Below are positions 8,955 to 17,588 of a stretch of DNA of 34,314 nucleotides, one piece after another. How positions within the stretch are numbered: position 1 is the stretch's first letter; each line of letters starts with the position of its first letter. Location of the stretch: the NCBI GenBank assembly GCA_047614125.1, contig JBLHHI010000020.1, forward strand, positions 1 to 34,314. The letters are read 5' to 3'. Below the pieces are notes generated by a model that saw only the letters and a list, made by a program, of their open reading frames with translations, had not been told where the DNA came from and did not search any database. Source of the stretch: JBLHHI01 sp047614125 (GTDB lineage: Bacteria; Bacteroidota; Bacteroidia; NS11-12g; UBA9320). The position numbers were made by a program, and so were the translations under genes.

Positions 8955-9976
8955 TCCTGAATCCAAGCGGCCGAATTTTTAATCATGCGAATTAAATCAG
9001 AGTTCACCTTTCTACAAAAAAAGGCATTTGAATGAGGAAGATCCGAAATTTCGGCTTTGGATAGCAATTGTGGGCGGTTGTTTTCATCCGTCGAGTTCCA
9101 GTTAATGTAACGTAAGTCACTGTTAATTAGGTGATCGTAGCCCAGCACTCGTACATAAAGTGTTTGAAAGGTGATTTCATCGGGATATCGCATTTTGCGC
9201 AACGTTCTGAGTACGTTTTCTTGACTGGGATGGAGCAAATGATCAACCATTTTCGCCATGCTCACTTTTCGAATGGTGAACCATGCGGACCCAAAATAAA
9301 AATCGCCCTCCGGTCGAGATCGCAAGCGTCTCGTTACGTTAACGAAGTTATTAAACGTTCGAAATGAGCGCAACTTTTTATAAACTGAATCCACCCACTT
9401 TAACTTTTCAAACCAAAGCAACCTGCGTTGAAGAATGCTAACCTCGCTTCCAATTCCACGGTAGTTTGTTGTTCGAATATGATCGTAATATAGGGTTGGA
9501 TTTTTCTTGTTGATCCAATGACAACCATTTTGAAAAGATGCATTATTTGATGGGTTGTAGGATTGATCAAATTCGGATTCATCAACAATATTCATAAAGT
9601 CTAAACCGGGGTTTAAGCCCAAGAAATAGTCTAAATTGCTCAAAGGCATTGTTGGGAAGTCTTGACCGCTCAGTACGTTAATGTATGAGTTTTCATCCAA
9701 AGCGTATCTACATTGTTGAAAGCAGTTAATGATGGCTTCCACAATGCTAAAATCGCCATGATACACGCTGACGTTCATTTCTGACAGGATAAAGAATGGG
9801 TGTTGAATGAGCTCTTTTGGCGGAGTTTTGTAAGCAGATTTTGCGTCAACGTGGCAAATAACCAGATGATTGGCTTCAACTAATTCTTGGCATAAGTGGC
9901 TAGTAACTTCATCAAATGAGGTAGTAAGCACAATGTGGCAAACAGGAACTGGGTTTGTAAATGGATTTGAATTCAA
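8951..9976 (-). CDS. GT14-like glycosyltransferase (core-2/I-branching enzyme family)
   Basis: About 341 residues of the core-2/I-branching beta-1,6-N-acetylglucosaminyltransferase-like family. The signature segments are present: an N-terminal HIVLTTSF, a central YINVLSGQDFPTMPLSNLDYFL, then FYFGSAWFTI and PDEITFQTLY, and a late DLRYINW. Bacterial members transfer a sugar (often xylose or GlcNAc) to surface glycans; the substrate here is unknown. Start choice: the first ATG at 10045 would overlap the upstream gene by 73 bp and add 23 residues before the domain. A TTG at 9976 gives a 4-bp TTGA overlap and a domain starting near residue 12, so I prefer it, without certainty. Middle gene of the glycosyltransferase operon. 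Confidence 0.78.
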   Translation of the reverse strand: MNSNPFTNPVPVCHIVLTTSFDEVTSHLCQELVEANHLVICHVDAKSAYKTPPKELIQHPFFILSEMNVSVYHGDFSIVEAIINCFQQCRYALDENSYINVLSGQDFPTMPLSNLDYFLGLNPGLDFMNIVDESEFDQSYNPSNNASFQNGCHWINKKNPTLYYDHIRTTNYRGIGSEVSILQRRLLWFEKLKWVDSVYKKLRSFRTFNNFVNVTRRLRSRPEGDFYFGSAWFTIRKVSMAKMVDHLLHPSQENVLRTLRKMRYPDEITFQTLYVRVLGYDHLINSDLRYINWNSTDENNRPQLLSKAEISDLPHSNAFFCRKVNSDLIRMIKNSAAWIQE

Positions 9977-10842
9977 CTTCCAGCTGATTTTAATACTCCC
10001 CAACCGGTGCCGATGTGATTGATTATTCGGTACCAGGAACGGCATCGTGTATTAATGTTAAACAAGCCAATCAGATTGGTAAAGATTCCCATCATTTCCG
10101 AGACAAGAATTCGCAAAATAGAAACAGGCCTTCCAAAACCCATTTTAATCATTTTTTGATTGGCCAGTGCTTTTGCAGAAATCACCATAAACCAAATTTT
10201 TGTACTATATCCAACTTCAAGATGATGAATAGTGGTGTTGGTAACTGCTTTTAGTTCTATACCGGCCGTCAACGCCATTCTTCCCATCAATGTATCTTCA
10301 GCATAATTTAAGTTCGTATTTGCCTTGCCAAACTTAAGGTTAAATCCACCCAATTGAACAAAGGCATCTACAGCTCCCATCATAAAATTACCGCTAAGGA
10401 ATTGAGGCGTTCCGTTTACAATTGGAACCGAGAGTTTTTGAACATCGAAGCAACGATGTTGATGTATTGGAAGTACGGGATTTATGGAACCTGAATAAAA
10501 AGCAGTTGGATCAACGCGAAGTGCAAACAAGCAAGAGTTTATCAGAGCGTCATCAACAAAGCAATCATCGTCAATAAATAAAATATAAGGAGTGGTGGAT
10601 GCTGTTAGGCATTCATTTCGGGCAAAACTCAAACCATTTGAAGGTATTCTGAGGTAATTAATGTCGGTTTTAAGTAGGGTGAAAAAATCTTCAGTAGTAT
10701 TGGTTACGGAGTTATCCATTACCATGATGTTGACCAAGCCATGATCTGATCTGTTGAAAATAGACCGAAGACAGAGCTTTAATATATTTAAGCGCTCATA
10801 AGTACATATTGCTATGGTAAGTTGTTTATTCAATCCAAACAA
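9973..10842 (-). CDS. Family 2 glycosyltransferase
   Basis: About 289 residues. The N-terminus LTIAICTYERLNILKLCLRSI is the usual GT2 opening. NGLSFARNECL (69-79) and YILFIDDDCF with the DDD metal-binding aspartates (91-93) follow, then GNFMMGAVDAFVQLGGFNLKFG and a Glu-Asp pair in NYAEDTLMGRM typical of the acceptor-binding part. The C-terminal region has a hydrophobic amphipathic segment (ILVSEMMGIFTNLIGLFNI) that may hold it to the membrane. There is no upstream in-frame ATG after a TAG stop; TTG at 10842 (used here) or TTG at 10833 must serve as start. First gene of the operon, 72 bp downstream of porU2 on the same strand, so it could also be read from the porU2 promoter. Confidence 0.8.
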   Translation of the reverse strand: MFGLNKQLTIAICTYERLNILKLCLRSIFNRSDHGLVNIMVMDNSVTNTTEDFFTLLKTDINYLRIPSNGLSFARNECLTASTTPYILFIDDDCFVDDALINSCLFALRVDPTAFYSGSINPVLPIHQHRCFDVQKLSVPIVNGTPQFLSGNFMMGAVDAFVQLGGFNLKFGKANTNLNYAEDTLMGRMALTAGIELKAVTNTTIHHLEVGYSTKIWFMVISAKALANQKMIKMGFGRPVSILRILVSEMMGIFTNLIGLFNINTRCRSWYRIINHIGTGWGVLKSAGS

Positions 10843-10914
10843 AGGTAGGTAAAGCGCCTACAAATATGCTTAATGATCGCTAACTAACCAATGAGTATAA
10901 AACAAATAAAGCTC

Positions 10915-13900
10915 TTATCTGCTGATGTAGAGTTTGCCAAAACCATTGTTGAAATATTGATCGATTTCAGATTCCTTATGCTCGGCATCAAGAATTTCAA
11001 ATCGATAGAGGTAAACACCATTTGCCAATTGATCTCCAAAATCATCTTTGCCATCAAAAACAAATTCGCTCAACTGCGCACCAAATCGTATTGGGCCAAA
11101 GTCTTGAGAACGAACTTCTCGTACAAGCCTACCATTTATATTATAGATGCTTAGATGATACCGTTCTGGAATGCTTCTTCCACCGAAGTTGTAGGCAAAA
11201 CGGCATTGATTCACCATTGGGTTGGGATAGGGTAACAATTGGGTGATTTCATTGACTGCAGATATTTCAAATACGATTTGATATTCAGAAAATTTGGCAT
11301 CTTCATTATTCGTGGGTGCTTTTAGACGTGTAGTAAGAACATATCTGCCAGGTGCTAATTGATCAAAATTGTACACCAAGCGAGAAGGCTGTTTTGCGGT
11401 TTCTTCTGTAAAATTCACCATCGGTGAGTTTGAATAATCTAAAATGGTATCTCCAAAACTGCCATCTTCTTTAGTGAAGGCCAAGAAATGTAAATTGGTA
11501 AGGTCTATAAGTTTGTAGGGGTGATTGCTTCTGCCAACTATCGTCAATTCGGCACTCGGGTTTATAACTTGACCATTGAGTATCTGTTGATTGTCAAAAT
11601 ATACATCCAAAATTGGCAGGTTATTGTTGGATAAAACATGCAATTTGTTTTCCAGAATGTTGTTGCTCAGAGATAGTTCTTTTTGAGCAAGGTTTGGGTT
11701 GTATGTTGTGAGAAATATGTTGTCGCCCAAATCAACTACGTTTTGGTAATTTCGAGTCATTACCACAGAATCGTTTGGATTTAGTGCAGCCAATGTATCA
11801 AGCTGTCTGCCAAAGGTTCCAGACGGATGAAACTGTTGAACTTGTACAATCAAGCTGTCCATTTTTACTTTGGAAATGTTTCTATATACCGATTGAATCT
11901 GGTAAGAGTCACCCTCCTTAATTGTATCATTGTTAACATGAGCCATGTAGGCAAATCCTTCAGGATATGGTTCGAAGGTCACGGTCCATCGATACGGTTG
12001 AATAGGCGTTCGTTTATTTCGATCAATCGTTCGAATTTCTAAAGCCACTCGTGGATAGACATTCGCATCAATTCCACTTAAATCAATGTGTTCGGTATAT
12101 CGTGCCTGGGTATATTTCGTCGAGATATTAGCTTTATCTATAACGTGTATCACCAGGGTGGCAGAGTCTCCTATATCATCGGCGTGAGCACTTACCGAAG
12201 CGGTTCCCCAACTTTGAGCAGGGCCAAAAGTTTTAGTACGAATGGAACCTTCGGTAACCAATGGATAGATAATAGTTGAAAGTGTAATGATTTGCTGCTC
12301 AGGGGAGTAGGCAGCATCTGGATCGTACATTATTTCTGTGCCAGTACCTTTTGCTTGGCCCTTTTGCCCCCAAAGGATGTATGGGTGCTTTTCTTGCAAG
12401 GTTCGAATTCTGGAGGCGCCATATTGTTCCAATGCAACAAACAAATCTTCCTCCCAATCTTCAATTCCAGTTACCGTTTCGTTTGAGAATGCCAAGTGGT
12501 AGTTTTTCGGAATTCTATTTAGAAAGGCAACCAAACTGTCCCGCTCATCCTTGAGTGTGGTATTATAGTAGTAATAGCAACTCAAACTGTCTTTATCAAA
12601 ATACGGATATCCGGTGTTTGTTTGCCACCAGGGATTTGGGGAGATCATGTTGTGCGAATTTTTTTGTTCGCAATAACGCTCATCGTTGTCTGGATTTATT
12701 GGCAGAACGAGTACTCCTGGATCGTGGTCTAAAACTTGAAAATAAATTGGGATACCATATTGAGTGCCCACTGCATGCTCAACAACAGTTCCAGAGGCGG
12801 GAATCACAATATTATTTGAGGCAGCTCGATTAAATTCAAATCTATTATTAGAGGAGTAGGAAATGTTCTGGGCAGTTGCAGCTTTAAATTTATACCCATT
12901 GCCTTCTGATTTCCCACTGGGTGATGAATGAATGTAGGCAAAGCTTGTGACCGTGGTGTCTTTGGATGTTTTATTAATCAATTGGATGTAAAAATCAGTA
13001 CTGTCGAGCGGAGGAAGTGAAAAGGTAACTTCCCCAAGAACTTTCGAATTGAATATTGTTTTCTTTAGAGCATACGAGCTGTTAAATTTCGGACTTGTAT
13101 CTAAAGCAACATCATATTCTTGAGGAGAAGTGGGCACTAGATAATTGCTAAACTTTACGGTCAATTCTGAATCAGAAACAATGTCATCGAGTGAAGGAAC
13201 TAAGATGTCGGTGCTTTGATCGCGAACAAAAATGTCTTTGGAAACAAGGTTATTCATTTCCCCACCCATTGTCAATTCTTCGATTTTATTGTTTGGGTCA
13301 ATTTCTACCAGTACTGTGTTTATTCCTCGAATGTAAGAGGTAATTGGTACGTTTTTAGACACATTATACGCGCTCACAAAAGGAGGGACATATGTCGTAT
13401 CTGAGTACAATAATTTTCCCTCATTTCGAACCGTAACGATGTATTCAACGGTATCTCTCGTAACCTTTCCCTTGTTTATGAAGGGCAATCGAATTTTGAA
13501 TGAATCGGAAGATGTGGTTCCAATTTCGAAATTAATTTTAGCAGCGTCAACGGTATAATCGGCTTTTTTAGGAGCATATAATCTGAGGGCCGGATCACCG
13601 TGATAGCACATTGTTCTGGCATTTAAGGTGTTGGATAAATTTCCTGGTCGCTGATAATCCTTAAGGGTTTCTTTTAATATCTGCCCAATTGTAGATCCAT
13701 AATTTTCTCGAAAACAATTCAAATGAAAATAGGTAGTGTATTGATCTAATTCTGAAACATTGCTGTAGAACGTTCCTGCTATCCAACCTATAGCTCCCTT
13801 GTCGGGAGTCAGTAGAAAGTTTTCGAGCTTAGAGGTTTGATCAAAAGAATTTCCAATTAAACAGCCATCAAAAAAGAAGACTGGATATTTGCCCTTATTC

Positions 13901-15837
13901 CCATAATGCTGTACTTCACCTAAATCAACCTCCGTAACATCAGTGGCTCCATGACCAAAATAATTAATAAAATTGACGCCGGAATTAATTTCTTGAATAA
14001 TATTGTCCACCATGCTTTCATCAATTGCGATGCTGGATTCTTTCGAAAATAAGAGCGTATTTCCTCCAAAGGAATCGCCTCTAATAATATTTCCATATTT
14101 ATTAAGTAGGTTAACAAAAGAAGCGTTTTGACCACTGTCGGTTCCTCCTGCCAGATGAAGAACACGCTTAGTCGTAATTGGGTTGAGTTCAAACTCCTTA
14201 AGCTTGTTTAGGTATACCCGCACTTCGGTATTTGAACTTGCCGGAACTCTTCCAATAGCTATGTCAGGTACCATATTTGAGGCATCTAATTTGGTTACAA
14301 ACAAATAGTCGGAAGGTGGGTACGCACCCATAGTAGGCACTAAATCTCCATTCACTCGAATGTTTTGATCATTGCGGCTTAAAGTGTAGTTCTGCCCTTT
14401 TCCCAAAAGCAGGAGGTGTCCAATTTCGGCGCTTTGCCGCTCTTTCATAAAGTAAATGAAATTTCGCAAGGCCATTGGATGAAAAACTCCGTAATAAAAC
14501 TCATCATACAGTTGGTCGGCATACGCTAAAGCAACGTTGTAACTACCTCCAGCTAAAGAATTTCGATACAACTGATAATCTTCCGCACCAGATTGAAGCT
14601 GGGTATTGGAAATTATCAAATAGTTAATGTCTTTAGGCAGGTTGTCGTAGTTGAGAAAAGTTACGTTTTCCAACATGCTAACTGTTCTAATATCGCTTTG
14701 GTCATTTATGCAGATTTTTGCTTTTTGAGCCGATCCTTTATTAAAACGAAGAGTTTGTCCAATCAATGATGGTGAAAGTCGCATCTCACTGGTTAGGTTG
14801 TATACCACAGGATTCGATTTCGCACTTGAATAGTTCGAAAACTCAACGAATGAATTTGTTCCTTCAAGGTCAAAGATGAAAGAACTGGTACTCGAAAGAT
14901 TAAAGTTTCGAGGGTAGGTTAAGCTAATGTACGAAATGGTGTGGCGCCCGTGGGCAGCGGCAGCTGATCTAAAATAAAAGGATGTAATGGAAGAAATATA
15001 CTTTTTTTCTATTGGGAAATCATCCCAAAAAATTCGCTTATATCCATTATTCTTTGCGGTGTCGAGAATGTCTGGATCAAATCCTTGCTTGGCAACATGA
15101 AAAGTAAAGTAATTGTTGTTTCCTTTAGAATCGAAACCTGCCCAGGTGGGATTGGCCTCACTAAAAGCGAGTACATCAACGGTTGCCTGTGGGCCATTCG
15201 TGTTAAACTGCGGGGTTGATACATCATAACGGTGGAAAGAACTTAATATGCTTCGGCTCATATAGCCCTCACCTTCAGTATATTCACACAGATATCCAAG
15301 ATCTGAAAAGGGTATTCCGTTGAGCCATTGGTTCGTAAAGTAAAGATTACTTGTGTGCATAAAGTAAGGGTCGGCGGTTAACCCAGAAAAATTTTGATTG
15401 GATTGTAGGGTGTATCGTTTCCCTTTGGTTCCCGGTTTCCAAGTAATAAAGTAGATGGAGGTATCCTGGTAAAGGCTATAGAACTTGTGGGGTTGTTCGG
15501 AAGCTTTTCGATATAAGACTTCATCCAGCTCACCATCGTTATGCTTGCAAAATAGCTCAATGAAATCATCGGCATCAAAACTGCCATCAGCCTCCCCTTC
15601 GATGTAAAGGGATTGTTCAACGCCCTGATGGAAAACTTGAATATTTTTTGGGTCGATGCTTCCCACCGGAATGCCAGCATCCAATAAGGTTTGCTGTGAT
15701 ATCCGATAAAGTCCATCATCAGCAACTTTAAATTTAAAATACGTTGAACTATAGTCGATCCATTCGTTGCCTTTCATTTGAGAAAAGGCAGACGTAAACC
15801 AAACACAAAGGCAAATAAGTGTAGCCAGTTTTTTCAT
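10915..15837 (-). CDS. porU2: PorU2-type C25 cysteine peptidase with T9SS sorting domain
   Basis: A 1640-residue exported protein. Signal peptide at 1-20 (KKLATLICLCVWFTSAFS), a long PorU-like N-terminal region, then a gingipain-type C25 peptidase domain with catalytic His629 in FGHG and Cys659 in FFDGC, about 30 residues apart as in gingipains. Repeated immunoglobulin-like/CARDB-like beta domains follow. The C-terminus has a FlgD-like T9SS sorting domain starting at LPYPNP and including the DGKDDFGDQLANGVYLYRFEI segment. PorU is the T9SS sortase that removes sorting domains and links cargo to the surface. PorU2 is a longer homologue, and the length and added domains here fit that name better than PorU itself. 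The reading frame extends upstream to 15966, but the ATG at 15837 starts the signal peptide and lies 26 bp below a TATATTTG motif. Confidence 0.82.
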   Translation of the reverse strand: MKKLATLICLCVWFTSAFSQMKGNEWIDYSSTYFKFKVADDGLYRISQQTLLDAGIPVGSIDPKNIQVFHQGVEQSLYIEGEADGSFDADDFIELFCKHNDGELDEVLYRKASEQPHKFYSLYQDTSIYFITWKPGTKGKRYTLQSNQNFSGLTADPYFMHTSNLYFTNQWLNGIPFSDLGYLCEYTEGEGYMSRSILSSFHRYDVSTPQFNTNGPQATVDVLAFSEANPTWAGFDSKGNNNYFTFHVAKQGFDPDILDTAKNNGYKRIFWDDFPIEKKYISSITSFYFRSAAAAHGRHTISYISLTYPRNFNLSSTSSFIFDLEGTNSFVEFSNYSSAKSNPVVYNLTSEMRLSPSLIGQTLRFNKGSAQKAKICINDQSDIRTVSMLENVTFLNYDNLPKDINYLIISNTQLQSGAEDYQLYRNSLAGGSYNVALAYADQLYDEFYYGVFHPMALRNFIYFMKERQSAEIGHLLLLGKGQNYTLSRNDQNIRVNGDLVPTMGAYPPSDYLFVTKLDASNMVPDIAIGRVPASSNTEVRVYLNKLKEFELNPITTKRVLHLAGGTDSGQNASFVNLLNKYGNIIRGDSFGGNTLLFSKESSIAIDESMVDNIIQEINSGVNFINYFGHGATDVTEVDLGEVQHYGNKGKYPVFFFDGCLIGNSFDQTSKLENFLLTPDKGAIGWIAGTFYSNVSELDQYTTYFHLNCFRENYGSTIGQILKETLKDYQRPGNLSNTLNARTMCYHGDPALRLYAPKKADYTVDAAKINFEIGTTSSDSFKIRLPFINKGKVTRDTVEYIVTVRNEGKLLYSDTTYVPPFVSAYNVSKNVPITSYIRGINTVLVEIDPNNKIEELTMGGEMNNLVSKDIFVRDQSTDILVPSLDDIVSDSELTVKFSNYLVPTSPQEYDVALDTSPKFNSSYALKKTIFNSKVLGEVTFSLPPLDSTDFYIQLINKTSKDTTVTSFAYIHSSPSGKSEGNGYKFKAATAQNISYSSNNRFEFNRAASNNIVIPASGTVVEHAVGTQYGIPIYFQVLDHDPGVLVLPINPDNDERYCEQKNSHNMISPNPWWQTNTGYPYFDKDSLSCYYYYNTTLKDERDSLVAFLNRIPKNYHLAFSNETVTGIEDWEEDLFVALEQYGASRIRTLQEKHPYILWGQKGQAKGTGTEIMYDPDAAYSPEQQIITLSTIIYPLVTEGSIRTKTFGPAQSWGTASVSAHADDIGDSATLVIHVIDKANISTKYTQARYTEHIDLSGIDANVYPRVALEIRTIDRNKRTPIQPYRWTVTFEPYPEGFAYMAHVNNDTIKEGDSYQIQSVYRNISKVKMDSLIVQVQQFHPSGTFGRQLDTLAALNPNDSVVMTRNYQNVVDLGDNIFLTTYNPNLAQKELSLSNNILENKLHVLSNNNLPILDVYFDNQQILNGQVINPSAELTIVGRSNHPYKLIDLTNLHFLAFTKEDGSFGDTILDYSNSPMVNFTEETAKQPSRLVYNFDQLAPGRYVLTTRLKAPTNNEDAKFSEYQIVFEISAVNEITQLLPYPNPMVNQCRFAYNFGGRSIPERYHLSIYNINGRLVREVRSQDFGPIRFGAQLSEFVFDGKDDFGDQLANGVYLYRFEILDAEHKESEIDQYFNNGFGKLYISR

Positions 15838-15862
15838 AACTTCGAAAATGCAGTATCCATGC

Positions 15863-15870
15863 CAAATATA
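15863..15870 (-). promoter_or_regulatory. -7 promoter element for porU2
   Basis: TATATTTG on the minus strand matches TAnnTTTG exactly and lies 26 bp from the chosen ATG at 15837, which predicts a leader of roughly 20 nt. A TTG 25 bp further upstream is a poorly spaced -33 candidate. The position also supports choosing the ATG at 15837 over the upstream frame extension, which would start before the promoter. Confidence 0.5.
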
Positions 15871-15988
15871 GCTGATTTGGAGCGGTTTAATGTACCAAGG
15901 CAGCACGCAATTGTCTAATTTTATAGAAAAATTACGTAATATTTTTTTAAGACAAATCTTTCCCATTTAGGGAGAGTTTTGGTTTGTT

Positions 15989-15996
15989 TATTTTTG
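15989..15996 (+). promoter_or_regulatory. -7 promoter element for scoA
   Basis: TATTTTTG matches TAnnTTTG, 22 bp upstream of the scoA ATG. The surrounding 180-bp divergent region is T-rich and no exact -33 TTTG is seen at normal spacing. Confidence 0.5.
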
Positions 15997-16017
15997 CTCA
16001 AATTCTAAAGAGCTTTC

Positions 16018-16707
16018 ATGAAAGTAGTGAAAAATGCAGAAGAGGCCATTGTTGGCATAACAGATGACATGATTATTATGTTGGGTGGTTTTGGATTATG
16101 CGGGATTCCCGAAAACTCCATTTCGGCCTTGGTTTCAAAAGGCGTTAAGGGTTTAACCTGTATATCGAACAATGCTGGCGTTGATGATTTTGGCATAGGC
16201 TTGATGTTGAAAGGAAAACAGGTGAAAAAAATGGTGAGTTCATACGTTGGAGAAAACGCGGAATTTGAGCGACAATTGTTATCTGGGGAGTTGGAAGTTG
16301 AGCTGATACCACAAGGAACTCTTGCCGAAAGATGCAGAGCCACTGGAGCTGGAATTCCGGCGTTTTATACACCTGCAGGCGCCGGTACGGAAGTGGCGGA
16401 GGGCAAAGAAACGAGAACCTTTAATGGGAAAACATATTTGTTAGAACATGCCTTCGATTCTGATTATGCATTAGTAAAGGCTTGGAAGGGGGATACCGAT
16501 GGAAATCTAGTTTTTAAAGGTACGGCTCGTAACTTTAATCCAATGATGGCGATGGCCGGAAAAATAACCATTGCCGAAGTTGAGGAACTTTTGGAACCTG
16601 GGCAATTAAACCCGAATGACATTCACATTCCAGGAATATTTGTAAATAAGATATTTCAGGGCGTGGATTATGAAAAACGAATAGAAAAACGAACCACTCG
16701 AGAATAG
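16018..16707 (+). CDS. scoA: 3-oxoacid CoA-transferase subunit A
   Basis: A 229-residue alpha subunit of succinyl-CoA:3-ketoacid CoA-transferase, which moves CoA from succinyl-CoA to acetoacetate. The family opening IIMLGGFGLCGIPENS (19-34) and the CoA-binding loop are present, as are ISNNAGVDDFGIG, the ELIPQGTLAERCRATGAGIPAFYTPAGAGT segment and the C-terminal KRIEKRTTRE typical of bacterial ScoA rather than AtoD. It works as a heteromer with the product of scoB, 119 bp downstream. Acetoacetate is the final product of tyrosine breakdown through homogentisate dioxygenase (25175-26332), which gives this pair a likely metabolic partner in the same window. Confidence 0.92.
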   Translation: MKVVKNAEEAIVGITDDMIIMLGGFGLCGIPENSISALVSKGVKGLTCISNNAGVDDFGIGLMLKGKQVKKMVSSYVGENAEFERQLLSGELEVELIPQGTLAERCRATGAGIPAFYTPAGAGTEVAEGKETRTFNGKTYLLEHAFDSDYALVKAWKGDTDGNLVFKGTARNFNPMMAMAGKITIAEVEELLEPGQLNPNDIHIPGIFVNKIFQGVDYEKRIEKRTTRE

Positions 16708-16782
16708 AAAGCTCCGCGTTTCCATGTTACCAAAATCTAATCAATCAATTTTAGGATAGTTATTGGAAGATGGAATGCTTTA

Positions 16783-16801
16783 ATGATTGATAATCAATCA
16801 T
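16783..16801. promoter_or_regulatory. 19-bp palindrome between scoA and scoB, candidate operator
   Basis: ATGATTGAT and its exact reverse complement ATCAATCAT are separated by a single A. The half-site sequence TAATCAATCA also occurs at 16738-16747, 53 bp upstream of its copy at 16791-16800. The palindrome ends 25 bp before the scoB ATG. The arrangement fits a dimeric regulator binding site, but an AT-rich palindrome can also arise by chance. Confidence 0.35.
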
Positions 16802-16826
16802 ATTAATGAAAATAAGAACTAATAAA

Positions 16827-17483
16827 ATGTTAACAAAATATCAAATAGCCCAACGCATTGCTCGAGAACTAAAGGACGGTTTTTATGTAAACCTTGGTAT
16901 CGGTATACCTACGTTAGTTGCGAACTATATTCCCGATGGCATTTCGGTTACCTTACAATCGGAAAATGGATTGTTGGGTATGGGACCTTTCCCTACCGAA
17001 AAAGAAGTAGATGCCGATCTAATTAATGCCGGTAAACAAACGGTAACTACTTTGCCAGGATCTGCCTTTTTTGATTCGGCTATGAGCTTTGCAATGATTC
17101 GCAGCGGGCGAGTTGATCTAACCGTACTTGGTGCGATGGAAATAAATGATCGAGGAGATATTGCCAATTGGAAAATTCCGGGCAAAATGGTTAAAGGAAT
17201 GGGTGGAGCAATGGATTTAGTAGCCTCGGCCAAAAACATCATCGTTGCCATGATGCACACCAATAAAGCTGGGGAATCTAAATTATTGGCGGAATGTGAA
17301 TTGCCTATAACGGGCTTGCAATGTGTTAAAAAAGTAGTTACAAATTTGTGTGTGATGGAAATTACGGATCGCGGATTTGAATTGAAAGAACTTGCACCGG
17401 GTGTTAGCGTTGATGACGTTCGAAAAGCTACGCAAGGTAGGTTGGTCGTCGAGGGAAATATCCCAGAGATGGTCTTTGACTAA
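16827..17483 (+). CDS. scoB: 3-oxoacid CoA-transferase subunit B
   Basis: A 218-residue beta subunit that carries the catalytic glutamate forming the CoA thioester: Glu46 in LQSENGLLGMGPFP. The N-terminus LTKYQIAQRIARELKDGFYV then NLGIGIPTLVANYIP is typical of the family, which is why the ATG at 16827 is preferred to the in-frame ATG seven codons upstream (16806). Other visible family segments are INAGKQTVTTLPGSAFFDSAMSF and the GRVDLTVLGAMEIN strand. It pairs with ScoA. The wider-than-usual 119-bp gap between the two genes holds a palindrome, so scoB may have some separate control. Confidence 0.92.
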   Translation: MLTKYQIAQRIARELKDGFYVNLGIGIPTLVANYIPDGISVTLQSENGLLGMGPFPTEKEVDADLINAGKQTVTTLPGSAFFDSAMSFAMIRSGRVDLTVLGAMEINDRGDIANWKIPGKMVKGMGGAMDLVASAKNIIVAMMHTNKAGESKLLAECELPITGLQCVKKVVTNLCVMEITDRGFELKELAPGVSVDDVRKATQGRLVVEGNIPEMVFD

Positions 17484-17553
17484 TCGATCAAATCAGGTTG
17501 AATAATTCGTTGATAATGTGCGACAGCTATGAAGTAGATTATGTGATAAATAT

Positions 17554-17561
17554 TAGCTTTG
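17554..17561 (+). promoter_or_regulatory. -7 promoter element for mdh
   Basis: TAGCTTTG matches TAnnTTTG and lies 27 bp upstream of the mdh ATG, implying a short leader. No correctly spaced -33 TTG was found. Confidence 0.45.
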
Positions 17562-17588
17562 TGCATTCAATAAGTTTAAATAAAAAAT

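Noticed and set aside
10840..10847. TACCTTTG promoter motif at the start of the first glycosyltransferase gene
   Set aside because: It matches TAnnTTTG but overlaps the likely TTG start codon, so it would put transcription inside the coding region. Probably chance, unless the gene is leaderless from the TTG at 10833.
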